Assembly (NCBI GenBank): GCA_944322575.1
Contig: CALUPK010000002.1
Coordinates: 1 to 64,000, forward strand
Source: an uncultured Bacteroidales bacterium
GTDB taxonomy: Bacteria > Bacteroidota > Bacteroidia > Bacteroidales > UBA932
Direction of reading: 5' to 3'
DNA: 64,000 nucleotides
The position numbers and the translations under genes are program-made. Under the pieces are notes generated by a model. That model was not told the origin of the DNA. It saw nothing but the letters and a program-made list of their open reading frames with translations, and did no database searches. Of this stretch, positions 35,111-47,243 are shown in pieces. Within the stretch, counting starts at the first letter, position 1, and every line of letters begins with the position of its first letter.

Positions 35111-37852
35111 TTATTTAAGAACTTTTGCATCCCAGTCGGCCCAGTCGGGAGAGACAAGAACCTGAGGGGACTGCAGCTTGCCGGATACGGCTGTGGCTGC
35201 CTCCACCTTCTCGCGTGTCTTCTCATAAAGGTCTCCTAAGGAGATGTTGCCGCCTGCGTCCTGGATGGTCTTGATAAGATAGTAGGTGAAATATCCCTGA
35301 CGCTTGTCATAGTATACACTCGAGGTCTGTTCTCCTGTACTTGAGGAGAAGCAGATCAGCTTGCCGCCGAGAACAGAGTACTTGGGAGCTACACGCACAC
35401 CTTTCTGGGCTACGATAGGATCCTTGCTCTTGTAGCCGCCGCTGAAGCAGGCATCGAGGAAGACATACGCGCCCTGGCAGGGTACTGCCGACAGCTTCGC
35501 GTAGAGGTCGTTGAGGGGAATACCCAGTGTGATATACTTGCCTGATACGTCGACAGGCAGGAGGTAAGGCTCGCGGGAGGACTCGTCGTTGCTGCCGTGT
35601 CCGGAGTAGAAGAAGAATATCTCAGAGTCAGGATTGGCCTTGCCGACATTGACGAGCCAGTCGATGGACTCGCGCATAATACCTGCTGTAGCGTTGTCAA
35701 TATACCGTATATGCTCGTCCGGTATGCCGAATGTGCGGACGCAGTACTCCTTGAAGACGATGGCGTCGTTGCAAGCGAACGGTACATTGATCTCAGCACC
35801 TCCACCGACTCTGGAGTAGTCCTCGTTGCCTATAATCAGGGCATAACGGTTGGGATGGGTGATGCCGGCAGGAACGTTCTCAAGCAGTTCGGACTCCATG
35901 GTGAGGGTGTAGTTGCTGATTGAGGGACGCTCGTCGAGCTTGCCTTCGATGACTATCTTGTTGGCGGTGGAAAGGTATTCTCCGAGCTTTACCTTGAATA
36001 CGTCCTGAACTACAGCGAAGGTGGAACCTTCGGACACTTTCACGGCGATGGGTATGGAATCGAGGTCAAATCTCTTGTTTACTAAGAAGTCAAATGTCAG
36101 AGGTACCACCTCGCCGGGCTGGATGGAATCCACAGCTATTTCGATGTTGTCAGTGGCGATGATGTTCGAGGGGCATTCAAAGCTTACCTTGGTGTTCTTG
36201 GCCGGGAGACGGCCGGCGTTCTGTATGGCTACGATGAGCTTGCCTCTGTCTCCTAAGGTTATGGATGTACCGCGGGCGGACATGTACTGGTAGTCGGCTA
36301 TCAGCAGACGGGGACGTGCCATCTCCTGCATATTGACTACGAGACTTGAGGGGTCGGCGTCCATTCCGGTCTCCTCGAGGGTGTAGACGGTAATTCCTGC
36401 TTCTGCGGTCGGAGCTGTCTCGCTCAGGGTATAGCGGAAGGTATAGTTCTTGGTCTCACCTGCCTTGATGATGCCTGCGTCAATCTCACGGCTGCCCTCG
36501 AAGTAGCGGTCCAGTCCACTGTTTTCCGAAAGCAGTATCTTGACATTGTGAGCGTCGCCCAATCCACTGTTGGTTACGGAGATGTCGATGGAAAAGCTCT
36601 CTCCGGCATCGATGACCTTGTTGGAGTTGGTCTCGGAGAAACCTGTGATGAGGGTGGTCAGAACAGGGGGGTCTCCAGCCAGTACGGCAGTGGTGGCTAC
36701 GGAGTCTACGGTCCCGAGACTCTGGGCCAGCTGCTGGTATTCATTCAGTTTCTGTGCAAACGAGTCGTAAGATCCTCCTTCGGAAATAATGCTCAGAAGA
36801 ACAGTGGCTTCGGCTGTCATGTCCATGAACTTGTAGCACTCTTCGAGACCTTTCATGTATACCGGAGAATCAGGTTCCTGTGCGAGAATCTTCTCGAAGT
36901 ATACCCTGGCGTCGAAAAGGTAGGGGTAGGCCTTCTGCTTGAGTTCCATGCTCTCCGCCTCATCTACTACGGCGTACGCCTGATTGTTGATCTCCGAGCC
37001 TATCTTGAAACTGCATTTGGCGACTCCCTTCATGATGGCGATGTCGTCGGGGAAGAATGAAAGGAGGCGGCGATAGATGTTCAGGGCCTCTTCTACATTA
37101 CCGGCAGCCTCATCCATCCTGGCCTTTATGGGCAGGACATTGATGTCGTTGGGATCGACAGCGAGTACCTTGTCGAGGGTGGCCATCAGCGCGGGCTGGT
37201 TCTGGGTGGTGATGTAGAGATTGATGAGGTTGTAGTAGAAATCAAGAGTGTTGGGATACTCCGTGATGGCCTTCTGGAGTATTCTCTCCTGTTCTATGTA
37301 GTTGTGGCGCGAGAGATAGATCATGTTGAGGAACACGATGCAGTCTTTTGCGCGGTCCGCCTCTCCTGTGGCAAGATATTCGTTGAAGCAGATGATGGCG
37401 TCATCTATGTTCTGGAGCTTGTAGGCTGATACACCGGTATTGTATACGATCTGGGGGTATACATCGTCTCTGAACAGGGAGCCGGAATCCATAGACTGAT
37501 TCTTGGGCAGGAGGATATAGGCCATACCGAATTTATAGGCCATCTGTGACTCGTTCATGTTGGAGAAGAACATGGCCGCATTCTTCAATGCCGGGTAGAT
37601 CTGAGTCAGTCTTGACTTTGCAGCTTCCATGGCCTCGGGGTCGGAGTATGCGTCCAGAAGACTGACATATAATGTATAGCTCTCATAGAGATAGTTGTAC
37701 ATCTCTGCACTGTTGTTGCTTTTGGCATTCTCATACAGTACGTACTGTTGGTTGGCTTTGGCGAGAGTCGACTGGGTGCTCTGTCCGTAAAGTCCGGTGC
37801 CTGCCGCCATAAGCAGGAGGACTGCTATGACTGAAAATATTCTGTTTCTCAT
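35111..37852 (-). CDS. Exported caspase-like (C14) protease with TPR and beta-sandwich domains
   Basis: A 913-aa protein starting at the ATG at 37852, with signal peptide MRNRIFSVIAVLLLMAAGTGLYGQ. The N-terminal half is helical with TPR-type repeats (DDAIICFNEYLATGEAD; GNVEEALNIYRRLLSFFPDD). Two CARDB-like beta-sandwich domains follow (DAGESFSIDISVTNSGLGDA; RGKLIVAIQNAGRLPA). The C-terminal caspase/gingipain fold has catalytic His752 (FFFYSGHGSND) and Cys802 (VFLDACFSGG), both intact. Substrate and activation are unknown. It forms an operon with the WD40 gene (5-nt gap) and smpB (0-nt gap). Confidence 0.9.
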   Translation of the reverse strand: MRNRIFSVIAVLLLMAAGTGLYGQSTQSTLAKANQQYVLYENAKSNNSAEMYNYLYESYTLYVSLLDAYSDPEAMEAAKSRLTQIYPALKNAAMFFSNMNESQMAYKFGMAYILLPKNQSMDSGSLFRDDVYPQIVYNTGVSAYKLQNIDDAIICFNEYLATGEADRAKDCIVFLNMIYLSRHNYIEQERILQKAITEYPNTLDFYYNLINLYITTQNQPALMATLDKVLAVDPNDINVLPIKARMDEAAGNVEEALNIYRRLLSFFPDDIAIMKGVAKCSFKIGSEINNQAYAVVDEAESMELKQKAYPYLFDARVYFEKILAQEPDSPVYMKGLEECYKFMDMTAEATVLLSIISEGGSYDSFAQKLNEYQQLAQSLGTVDSVATTAVLAGDPPVLTTLITGFSETNSNKVIDAGESFSIDISVTNSGLGDAHNVKILLSENSGLDRYFEGSREIDAGIIKAGETKNYTFRYTLSETAPTAEAGITVYTLEETGMDADPSSLVVNMQEMARPRLLIADYQYMSARGTSITLGDRGKLIVAIQNAGRLPAKNTKVSFECPSNIIATDNIEIAVDSIQPGEVVPLTFDFLVNKRFDLDSIPIAVKVSEGSTFAVVQDVFKVKLGEYLSTANKIVIEGKLDERPSISNYTLTMESELLENVPAGITHPNRYALIIGNEDYSRVGGGAEINVPFACNDAIVFKEYCVRTFGIPDEHIRYIDNATAGIMRESIDWLVNVGKANPDSEIFFFYSGHGSNDESSREPYLLPVDVSGKYITLGIPLNDLYAKLSAVPCQGAYVFLDACFSGGYKSKDPIVAQKGVRVAPKYSVLGGKLICFSSSTGEQTSSVYYDKRQGYFTYYLIKTIQDAGGNISLGDLYEKTREKVEAATAVSGKLQSPQVLVSPDWADWDAKVLK

Positions 37853-37857
37853 ATATG

Positions 37858-40011
37858 TTAGTTGTTGAAGATATCTTTGAATTTTATGTCTACATTGATT
37901 CTGCGGAACTCTCCTCCCCGGACATCGCTGACCAAGGTCCTGTAGCTGTAAGTGCATTTGTCTTTGTAGGCCTGAAGCTCAGTAACTTCGCTTTCAAGCC
38001 ATTTCTTGACACTTGCTGCGCGGATGAATGCCAGCTGTTCGTTGTTCCTGATGTCTGTCTCGGCTGTGACAGTCATGCTCGAGAGCTCTTTGTTTGCGTA
38101 GTAGGGGGTCTCATGGAATTCTCCGCAAGCCCCGTCATAGGGTATGCGTCCTACAGGGATGGCGTCGGCTGTGCCGGTGACTGTGATTTCGATAGACTTG
38201 GCCTCGTCTATGTATTTGCGCATGTCTCCGGAGAGGGCGGTGCGGATGGCCTCGAGCATGGTAAGGGCTGCATTGGACTCATTGACCATGAATTTGCCGG
38301 GACCGAAATCCTCCTGATAGGAGAATCCTTCCGATACGTCGTACTGATAGCCGAGCTTGTAGTTGTATATCTTGTTGCCGTCGGCATCGAAATCGCTTTC
38401 AATCTCAGTATTGATGGTAATCTCGGTCTTGTCAGTGATGACGTTCTCCTGTTTTTTCTCTTCCATTATTTCCTGTGTCTGAGCCTGCAGGGCCTCCATT
38501 TCCATATTGACGGTCTGAAGCATTGCCACAGGGATGAAGTCTATGTCGTCATCGCCGAAATCTATCTCGTCGATGATGTAGTCGCGCTTGTCGAAGATGT
38601 ATATCTTGTCGGTGGTTCTGTTGACGACCTCGAGATAGACAAGCTCAAACTCGTCCTTGTCGTTGAGAGTGTAGATAGGGTTCTCGAAAGACAGGTCTCC
38701 TGATTTGACGTCCATGAAGTCTTCTTCCGGAATCTCGAGCTTGATGGTATTGAGTTCCTTGAACTGAATGTCGATGGCGTGGTTGTCGGAGTCGTACTGG
38801 TCGGATATGAAAGGATTGTCAAGCTGTATTGTCTGAGTGGCAATGGCAGTTGCGGCCTGGTCCAGGAGCATGGCCTTCTGGCGTGCCGCATTGTCATCCG
38901 TTACCCTGACGCGGTAGTCCTCCATGGATTCTCCGTCCATCTGGCGTATCCAGTCGGACATGAGCTTGTCGACCTCGTAGTTGAGCTGGGACTTGTAGAG
39001 CGGAGGAAGGGAGGTCATGTCCCAGAATACAACTTGGTTGCCTGAGTTGTGACTTAGAGTGGTTATGCCGTTGTTGCTGTGAAAGTTCAGGGCCATGACT
39101 CCGGATAAAGGGAAAGGTGTGGCTTCTATCCCTGTCGCTCCGATGCGGTAAACTGTGCTGCGGTTGATGGTGTTGTAGATGATGACTGAGTCCTTTTTCG
39201 CATATGCGATGTACTTTCCGTCCGGATGGAATGACGCCTGGACTATGTTCTGTATACCGGATGTGACGGTGTTGCGGTGATAGTCTAAGGAGTTGACAAG
39301 ATGCAGTCCGGCAGTATCGCAGCTTACGGCGATCTGTCTCGAATCGGGTGAGAACTCGATGTCGTTGATGTGGCCCGCAAACCTGACTATTCTCTTCAGA
39401 TCGGCAGTCTCTACATTCCAGATGTCCATCTCGCTGCCGTGAGCTGCAGCAATGAAATATTTGTTCGGGCTGATGGCTATATGCTCGTATACCTTACCTG
39501 CATTTATGGAGGAAATCTTTGCGTATCCGTCGGTGGAGTAGGTGGTTATCTCTCCGAAAGTGTTGGCTGTGAGTATCTCGCGGGCATCTGACGAATAAGT
39601 TATGGCAGAAATGAGCGGGATTTCCTTTTTCTCTTTCTCTGTGATAAGTGGATTCTCGCGCTTGCTGTCCTTGATTTCACTGATTATTTCGTCTTTGGTG
39701 CGGTTGGAGACGACGTAGACAGTTTTCCCGTTTTTGGAGATGACAGCCAGTGAGGCTCCTGTAGGGTTGATGAAGTAGTCTTCTACCTGAGCACTATAGA
39801 CTTCGCGGTTCATCAGGTTGAACATCATATCGTTCTCACCTTTGTAAATGATGCTGAAACGGCTTATCTTCAGGTCTTTGTAGGGCCTGTCAATGGTGAA
39901 GGACGAACGTTCGTGTATCTTGTCCTTGTCAGAAGCTGTCTGAGCATGCAGTGTGCAGGACACAGTCAGCGCTGATAGTGCGCATAATAGTTTAAGTGTG
40001 TTGAAGTTCAT
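37858..40011 (-). CDS. Exported WD40-propeller protein with OmpA-like C-terminal domain
   Basis: A 717-aa protein with signal peptide (MNFNTLKLLCALSALTVSCTLHA). Residues about 50-350 are a beta-propeller with WD40-like blades (KYFIAAAHGSEMDIWNVET; NDIEFSPDSRQIAVSCDTAGLHLV). A middle region is rich in acidic residues. The last 150 residues resemble an OmpA-like peptidoglycan-binding domain (SIEITVTGTAD, NNEQLAFIRAASVKKWLE, RRINVDIKF). It may tether the complex to the cell wall. Precedes the caspase-like protease by 5 nt and has its own promoter, so it is probably the partner or regulator of that protease. Confidence 0.78.
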   Translation of the reverse strand: MNFNTLKLLCALSALTVSCTLHAQTASDKDKIHERSSFTIDRPYKDLKISRFSIIYKGENDMMFNLMNREVYSAQVEDYFINPTGASLAVISKNGKTVYVVSNRTKDEIISEIKDSKRENPLITEKEKKEIPLISAITYSSDAREILTANTFGEITTYSTDGYAKISSINAGKVYEHIAISPNKYFIAAAHGSEMDIWNVETADLKRIVRFAGHINDIEFSPDSRQIAVSCDTAGLHLVNSLDYHRNTVTSGIQNIVQASFHPDGKYIAYAKKDSVIIYNTINRSTVYRIGATGIEATPFPLSGVMALNFHSNNGITTLSHNSGNQVVFWDMTSLPPLYKSQLNYEVDKLMSDWIRQMDGESMEDYRVRVTDDNAARQKAMLLDQAATAIATQTIQLDNPFISDQYDSDNHAIDIQFKELNTIKLEIPEEDFMDVKSGDLSFENPIYTLNDKDEFELVYLEVVNRTTDKIYIFDKRDYIIDEIDFGDDDIDFIPVAMLQTVNMEMEALQAQTQEIMEEKKQENVITDKTEITINTEIESDFDADGNKIYNYKLGYQYDVSEGFSYQEDFGPGKFMVNESNAALTMLEAIRTALSGDMRKYIDEAKSIEITVTGTADAIPVGRIPYDGACGEFHETPYYANKELSSMTVTAETDIRNNEQLAFIRAASVKKWLESEVTELQAYKDKCTYSYRTLVSDVRGGEFRRINVDIKFKDIFNN

Positions 40012-40045
40012 AAATTTAATATGTTCTTGTAGGGGATAATCCGCA

Positions 40046-40053
40046 CAAAGGTA
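40046..40053 (-). promoter_or_regulatory. WD40-caspase-smpB operon promoter -7 element (TACCTTTG)
   Basis: On the minus strand a perfect TAnnTTTG lies 34 nt before the ATG of the WD40 gene. It is the only good promoter candidate for the three-gene unit. Confidence 0.6.
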
Positions 40054-40178
40054 CGAATTATATTAATATGGTGTATTCTAAATAACCGAGGTTCTTTTTT
40101 TGGACAGAAAAAGTCCGTATATGAACATAACCGGCCGGAGGGGATGGCATGGATATTGGATTATACTTAGAATGGTAA

Positions 40179-41973
<1,795 letters not shown>

Positions 41974-41977
<4 letters not shown>

Positions 41978-43092
41978 AAGGTACAATGACATACAGGACG
42001 GCAATGGCACTGCTGACGGCGGTGCTGCTGGCGCTGCCTCTCCGGGCGGCTGCGGCGGACACTGCCGGCAGCGCGGCGGCAGGGGAGGAGGTCGATGTCA
42101 AGGCCATCGTCCTGGAGCATCTGAGCGACAGCTACTGGTGGCATATCGGCACCTTCGGGGGCCGGGATGTCTCCCTTTACCTGCCGGTGATCGTCCGCTC
42201 TTCGGCTGAAAGAGGCGGCTGGTACTGCTTCTCCTCCCGTCACTTAGCGGACGGAGCGTCGTGGGAGGGATTCAGCATTGCCGCTGAAGGAAAATATGAG
42301 GGGAAGATCGTGGAAACCCTGCCCGACGGCAGTACGGTCCGGCCCTTTGACCTGTCCGTGACCAAGACGGTCGCGGCCCTGCTGCTGAACAGTGTCATAG
42401 TCCTGCTGGTGATACTTGTCCCCGCAGGGTGGTACCGCCGCCACAGGTACGATGTAAAGGCGCATCCGAAGGGTTTCACCGCATTTATGGAGATGGCCAT
42501 AGAGGGGCTGCAGGACGACCTGATCAAGCCCTGTGTCGGGGAGAACTGGAAGCGGTTCTCGCCCTATCTGCTGACGGTGTTTTTCTTCATCTTAGTGTGC
42601 AACCTAATGAGCCTGATACCCTTCTTCCCCGGAGGGGTCAATGTCACCGGCAACATCGCGGTGACCTTCGTACTGGCTCTGGCCTCATTTCTGGTCATCA
42701 ACATATTCGGCGGCAGGGCCTACTGGAAGGATATCTTCTGGCCCGACGTGCCTGCCTGGCTCAAGGTGCCGGTGCCCTTCATGCCCGTGATAGAGTTCAT
42801 CGGCATATTCACCAAGCCATTCGCCCTGATGATCCGACTCTTCGCCAACATGGTGGGCGGTCATGCGGCCATCCTCTGCTTAGTGTGCGTTGTCTTCGTG
42901 ACGGCCGGGATGGGAGCCGTGATGAACGCCTCGATGACGGTGGTGTCGGTGCTGTTTACAATATTCATGAACTGTGTGGAGGTCCTGGTGGCCTTCCTGC
43001 AGGCCTACGTCTTCACCATGCTGTCGGGAGTCTTCATAGGACTGGCCCAGGAAGGGAAGACTGAGAAGAAAGTGGAAAAATTGAAAAAGTAG
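41974..43092 (+). CDS. atpB: F1Fo ATP synthase subunit a
   Basis: Integral Fo subunit forming the proton half-channels. The ATG at 41974 overlaps the atpC stop (ATGA) and gives a signal-peptide-like start (MTYRTAMALLTAVLLALPLRAAAA) followed by an extended periplasmic region, typical of Bacteroidota AtpB (372 aa in all, against about 270 in E. coli). The essential arginine is in LMIRLFANMVGGH. A frame reading from 41938 exists but would start inside atpC. Confidence 0.94.
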
Positions 43093-43111
43093 AAAATATA
43101 AAAACGTTTAA

Positions 43112-43339
<228 letters not shown>

Positions 43340-43352
43340 ACACAGCTGAGCC

Positions 43353-43883
43353 ATGGGACTGTTGCAACCGGAACCGGGACTGCTTATCTGGATGACGCTG
43401 GCCTTCGCGGTCGTCTTCATCCTGCTGGCCAAGTTCGGCTTCCCCGTGATCCAGAAGTCGGTGGACCGGCGCAGGGAGTATATCGACTCCTCCTTAGCCG
43501 CCGCCGGTGAGGCTCAGAAGAAGCTGGACGACCTGCAGGTGCAGATGGACGAGGTCCGCCGGGACGCCGAGAAGCAGAAGACGGAGATACTCCGCTCGGC
43601 CGTCCAGACCCGGGAGCAGCTCATAGCAGAGGCCCGCAGGAAGGCAGGGGAGGAGGGCGAGAAGATCATCGCCGCCGCCAAGGCCAGCGCTCAGCTCGAG
43701 AGCGATGCCATCATCCGCGATGCCAGGCATCAGGTGGCCCTGCTCTCCATTGCGATAAGCGAGCGTCTGCTGCGGGAGCGGCTCTCGTCCGACCCTCAGA
43801 GCCAGACCGCCCTGGCAGAGAGACTGCTGGCCGAGATGGACCCGGAGAAGAAGGCCCCGGAAGATAAACCTGAAAAAGAGTAG
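43353..43883 (+). CDS. atpF: F1Fo ATP synthase subunit b
   Basis: Peripheral-stalk subunit (176 aa): one N-terminal transmembrane helix (LLIWMTLAFAVVFILLAKFG), then a long charged coiled coil with periodic Ala and Lys/Glu/Arg, ending in a disordered EKKAPEDKPEKE tail. Dimerises and binds delta to hold F1 still. Only one b-type gene is present, so the stalk is a homodimer. Confidence 0.95.
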   Translation: MGLLQPEPGLLIWMTLAFAVVFILLAKFGFPVIQKSVDRRREYIDSSLAAAGEAQKKLDDLQVQMDEVRRDAEKQKTEILRSAVQTREQLIAEARRKAGEEGEKIIAAAKASAQLESDAIIRDARHQVALLSIAISERLLRERLSSDPQSQTALAERLLAEMDPEKKAPEDKPEKE

Positions 43884-43889
43884 ACAGCG

Positions 43890-44444
43890 ATGGATACCGG
43901 ATTGATATCGAGACGTTATGCCAAGGCCCTGGCGGAGTATTCCGCCTCCCTCGGGGAGGAGGCCCGGGTCTATGAGCAGCTGCTGCCCTTCTCCCGGCAG
44001 TTCGACTTTCTGCCTCAGGTGAGGGAGGCCGTGCTGTCCCCCTCATTGTCCGAGGAGGAGAAGGCGGCGGTGATATTCGGTCTCTTCGAGGAGGAACCGT
44101 GCCGTTCCCTGCGGGATTTTGTCCTGCTGGTGCTGCGTCATCACCGGGAGTCCTGCTTCTACATCATGCTGCACTCCTTCCTTGCCCTCTACAGGGAGAG
44201 GCATCATATCAAGGAGGCGCTGCTGACCACAGCCGCTCCCCTCGGGAAGAACGTGGAGGGTATCATCCGCTCGAGGGTGAGGGACCTTGACCATTGTTCC
44301 GTCAATATCACCGAGAAGGTGGATCCCTTCATCATCGGAGGCTTCGTCTTCCGCATGGAGGACCTGCTGATAGACGCCAGTACCGCCTCGCAGATCAAGC
44401 TGCTGCGGAAGAGGTTAGGGACGGAGCCGGTCAGGAAAATATAG
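43890..44444 (+). CDS. atpH: F1Fo ATP synthase subunit delta
   Basis: Stator subunit (184 aa) joining the b dimer to the top of F1. The N-terminus SRRYAKALAEYS and C-terminal segment KVDPFIIGGFVFRMEDLLIDAS (shortened here) match the OSCP/delta family. It starts 6 nt after atpF. Confidence 0.93.
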   Translation: MDTGLISRRYAKALAEYSASLGEEARVYEQLLPFSRQFDFLPQVREAVLSPSLSEEEKAAVIFGLFEEEPCRSLRDFVLLVLRHHRESCFYIMLHSFLALYRERHHIKEALLTTAAPLGKNVEGIIRSRVRDLDHCSVNITEKVDPFIIGGFVFRMEDLLIDASTASQIKLLRKRLGTEPVRKI

Positions 44445-44477
44445 AAGAATGTAGTTTTTACTGAATATTGTATAGAA

Positions 44478-46067
44478 ATGAGTGATAAATCCAATAAGAT
44501 AAAGCCTTCGGAGGTGCCGCAGATCCTGCTCTCCGAGCTGCAGGGCATCGATCTCGGGGCGCAGTACGCCGAGGTCGGTACGGTGCTCCAGGTGAGCGAC
44601 GGCGTGGTGCGTATCTTCGGACTGCGCAATGCCGAGGCCAGCGAGCTTTTAGAGTTCGACAGCGGGATGAAAGCCGTGGTGATGAACCTCGAGGAGGATA
44701 ATGTCGGGGCCGTGCTGCTCGGACCCACCGACTTAGTCAAGGAGGGAGACATGGTACGGCGTACCGGCCGGACCGTCTCGATAGACGTGAGTGAGTCGAT
44801 GCTCGGAAGGGTGATAAATCCGCTCGGGGAACCTATCGACGGAGGCGGGGAGATATCCGGGGAAAAGGTGGAGATGCCGCTGGACCGCAAGGCGCCCGGG
44901 GTGATATTCCGCCAGCCGGTGAGCGAGCCTCTGCAGACCGGCCTGAAGGCCATCGACGCGATGATACCTATCGGGCGCGGACAGAGGGAACTGATTATCG
45001 GCGATCGTCAGACCGGAAAGACGGCCATCGCCGTGGACACCATCATCAACCAGCGCTCCTGCTATGAGGCCGGGGAGCCGGTCTACTGCATATACGTGGC
45101 TGTGGGCCAGAAGGCCTCCACTGTGGCGGCCCTGGTCGATACCCTGCGCAAGTACGGGGCGATGGACTATACCGTGGTGGTGGCGGCGATGGCTGCCGAT
45201 TCTGCGGCGATGCGTTACTACGCTCCGTTTGCGGGGGCCGCGATAGGGGAGTATTTCCGCGATACGGGGCGGCATGCCTTAGTGGTGTACGACGACCTCT
45301 CGAAACAGGCAGTGGCCTACCGCGAGGTGTCGCTGATCCTGCGCCGGCCTTCGGGGCGCGAGGCCTATCCGGGCGATATCTTCTACCTGCACTCCCGTCT
45401 TTTAGAGAGGGCAGCCAAGATCAATGCCCAGGAGGAGGTGGCACGGCAGATGAACGATATCCCGCCGGCCCTGAAGGACAAGGTGCGCGGAGGCGGCTCG
45501 CTGACAGCCCTGCCCATCATTGAGACCCAGGCGGGCGACGTGTCGGCCTACATCCCTACCAATGTTATTTCGATTACCGACGGACAGATATTCCTGGATA
45601 CCGACCTGTTCAACGAGGGCAACCTGCCGGCCGTGGACGTGGGTATCTCCGTATCCCGTGTAGGCGGCAATGCCCAGGTCAAGGCCATGAAGAAGGTGGC
45701 CGGTACCCTGAAGATAGACCAGGCCCAGTACCGTGAGCTGGAGTCCTTCTCCAAGTTCAGCAGCGACATGGACCCGGTGACCGCCGCCGTGCTGGACCGC
45801 GGGCGCAAGAACACCCGCCTGCTGGTGCAGCCCCAGTACACTCCCATGCCGGTGGGCGAGCAGATAGCTGTGCTCTACTGCGGTACCCACGGGCTGCTCA
45901 AGGATGTGCCTTCCGAGCATGTCTCCGATTTCGAGCGGCTGCTGATAGAAGCCCTCAAGCCTACCGGAGTATTCGGCACGCTGGTCTCCGGCGGGCTCAC
46001 TGACGATGCGTGCAAGACCATAGAGAAAGCTGCCGCTGAGGTGGCCGCCTCGCTTAAAGTATCGTAG
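44478..46067 (+). CDS. atpA: F1Fo ATP synthase subunit alpha
   Basis: Non-catalytic nucleotide-binding F1 subunit (529 aa). Walker A is [11 protein letters not shown]; other signatures include [34 protein letters not shown], and the early IFGLRNA segment. The 33-nt AT-rich spacer before it contains no clear promoter. Start at 44478 ([13 protein letters not shown]) is supported by the standard alpha N-terminal helix. Confidence 0.98.
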   Translation: MSDKSNKIKPSEVPQILLSELQGIDLGAQYAEVGTVLQVSDGVVRIFGLRNAEASELLEFDSGMKAVVMNLEEDNVGAVLLGPTDLVKEGDMVRRTGRTVSIDVSESMLGRVINPLGEPIDGGGEISGEKVEMPLDRKAPGVIFRQPVSEPLQTGLKAIDAMIPIGRGQRELIIGDRQTGKTAIAVDTIINQRSCYEAGEPVYCIYVAVGQKASTVAALVDTLRKYGAMDYTVVVAAMAADSAAMRYYAPFAGAAIGEYFRDTGRHALVVYDDLSKQAVAYREVSLILRRPSGREAYPGDIFYLHSRLLERAAKINAQEEVARQMNDIPPALKDKVRGGGSLTALPIIETQAGDVSAYIPTNVISITDGQIFLDTDLFNEGNLPAVDVGISVSRVGGNAQVKAMKKVAGTLKIDQAQYRELESFSKFSSDMDPVTAAVLDRGRKNTRLLVQPQYTPMPVGEQIAVLYCGTHGLLKDVPSEHVSDFERLLIEALKPTGVFGTLVSGGLTDDACKTIEKAAAEVAASLKVS

Positions 46068-46072
46068 GGATT

Positions 46073-46963
46073 ATGGCTGCGCTGAAAGAGTTGAAGGAGC
46101 GTATCGCTTCCGTACAGAGCACGTTGAAGATCACCTCGGCGATGAAGATGGTCGCTTCGGCCAAGCTGCTGAGGGTGCAGTCCTCGATGGTGGCTCTGTC
46201 GGAGTACGAGCGGCGTTTCTCCGATATCGTGGCGGCTCTGGTCAGCGACCCGGATGTGGAGGTGGCCTCTCCGCTGACTCTCGAGCACGGGGAGAAGCGG
46301 CGGGCTTGCCTCGTGGCCCTTGCCTCGGACAGCTCGCTCTGCGGAGCCTTCAACGCCAATGCCCTGCGCGAGGCCGTCTCGGCAGTGGAGGAACTGCTCG
46401 CCGGGGGATTCTCCCGGGTTATGGTGTATCCGATAGGGGAGAAGATGGTGCAGGGGATGGGCCGGTATGCGGCTGCCCGCGGGGAAAATGTGGATATTTG
46501 TCTGGATTACCGGCATCTGGTCGGGAAACATTCCTTTGACGGAATCATTCCCCTCGCAGACCGGCTGATGGAGGATTTCCTGGCCGGCAGGTGCGACCGC
46601 GTCTGCATCTCCCGCTGCCATTTTCACTCGATGGGACGCCAGGTGCCCATGCGCGAGCAGCTGCTGCCCTTCAACCGCGTGAGCCGTGCCAACGTGGACC
46701 GTACCACTGCCGTGGACTACATCCTTGAGCCCGCTCCCGATACCCTGCTGGACGCGCTGCTGCCCTCGGCGATCCGCATTATCCTGTACAATGCCCTGCT
46801 CGACAGCATCACTGCCGAGAATGCCGCCCGCATGGTTGCCATGCAGACCGCCACGGACAATGCCGAGGAGCTCTCCGACGACCTTACCCTCGAGTACAAC
46901 AAGCGGCGTCAGCAGGCGATTACTTCGGAGCTGGCGGATATTACTTCGTCCGCTGAGGGCTGA
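46073..46963 (+). CDS. atpG: F1Fo ATP synthase subunit gamma
   Basis: Rotor shaft of F1 (296 aa). N-terminal coiled coil LKELKERIASVQSTLKITSAMKMVASAKL and C-terminal EYNKRRQQAITSELADI are diagnostic. It ends the operon; the nested palindromic element follows about 70 nt downstream, where transcription from the convergent DJ-1 gene also arrives. Confidence 0.96.
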   Translation: MAALKELKERIASVQSTLKITSAMKMVASAKLLRVQSSMVALSEYERRFSDIVAALVSDPDVEVASPLTLEHGEKRRACLVALASDSSLCGAFNANALREAVSAVEELLAGGFSRVMVYPIGEKMVQGMGRYAAARGENVDICLDYRHLVGKHSFDGIIPLADRLMEDFLAGRCDRVCISRCHFHSMGRQVPMREQLLPFNRVSRANVDRTTAVDYILEPAPDTLLDALLPSAIRIILYNALLDSITAENAARMVAMQTATDNAEELSDDLTLEYNKRRQQAITSELADITSSAEG

Positions 46964-47035
46964 TGCTGTTCTGATGATTTGCTGAGGTCGTCCTCAGTAT
47001 GTAATACGCTGTATTTCGGTCGGTGTATGTGTACG

Positions 47036-47142
47036 GCCCGCCGGGTAATATGTTTACCTCTGAGGATCCTCCCCACCTACGGCGGGTCCCCTCCCTTTTC
47101 GGGAGCCAATGTCCTCAGAGGTAAACATATTACCCGACGGGC
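47036..47142. repeat. Nested palindromic element, copy 2 (double-hairpin core in a 31-bp stem)
   Basis: Arms 47036-47066 and 47112-47142 pair over 31 bp with one mismatch. The 45-nt core (47067-47111) differs from copy 1 at three positions. The second core hairpin (47091-47105) is identical to copy 1; the first has an A-C mismatch. Arm sequences differ from copy 1 at many positions, with matching changes on the opposite arm. It lies between convergent atpG and the DJ-1 gene. Confidence 0.85.
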
Positions 47143-47243
47143 GGGTGACGTACGTTTTGTGACTTCTTGCTGTGCGTCATGCGTCCTTATCGTGCGCGCC
47201 GCAACAGATTGTGTTACATTTTTGAGAAGCCTTTGCTGTGTGT

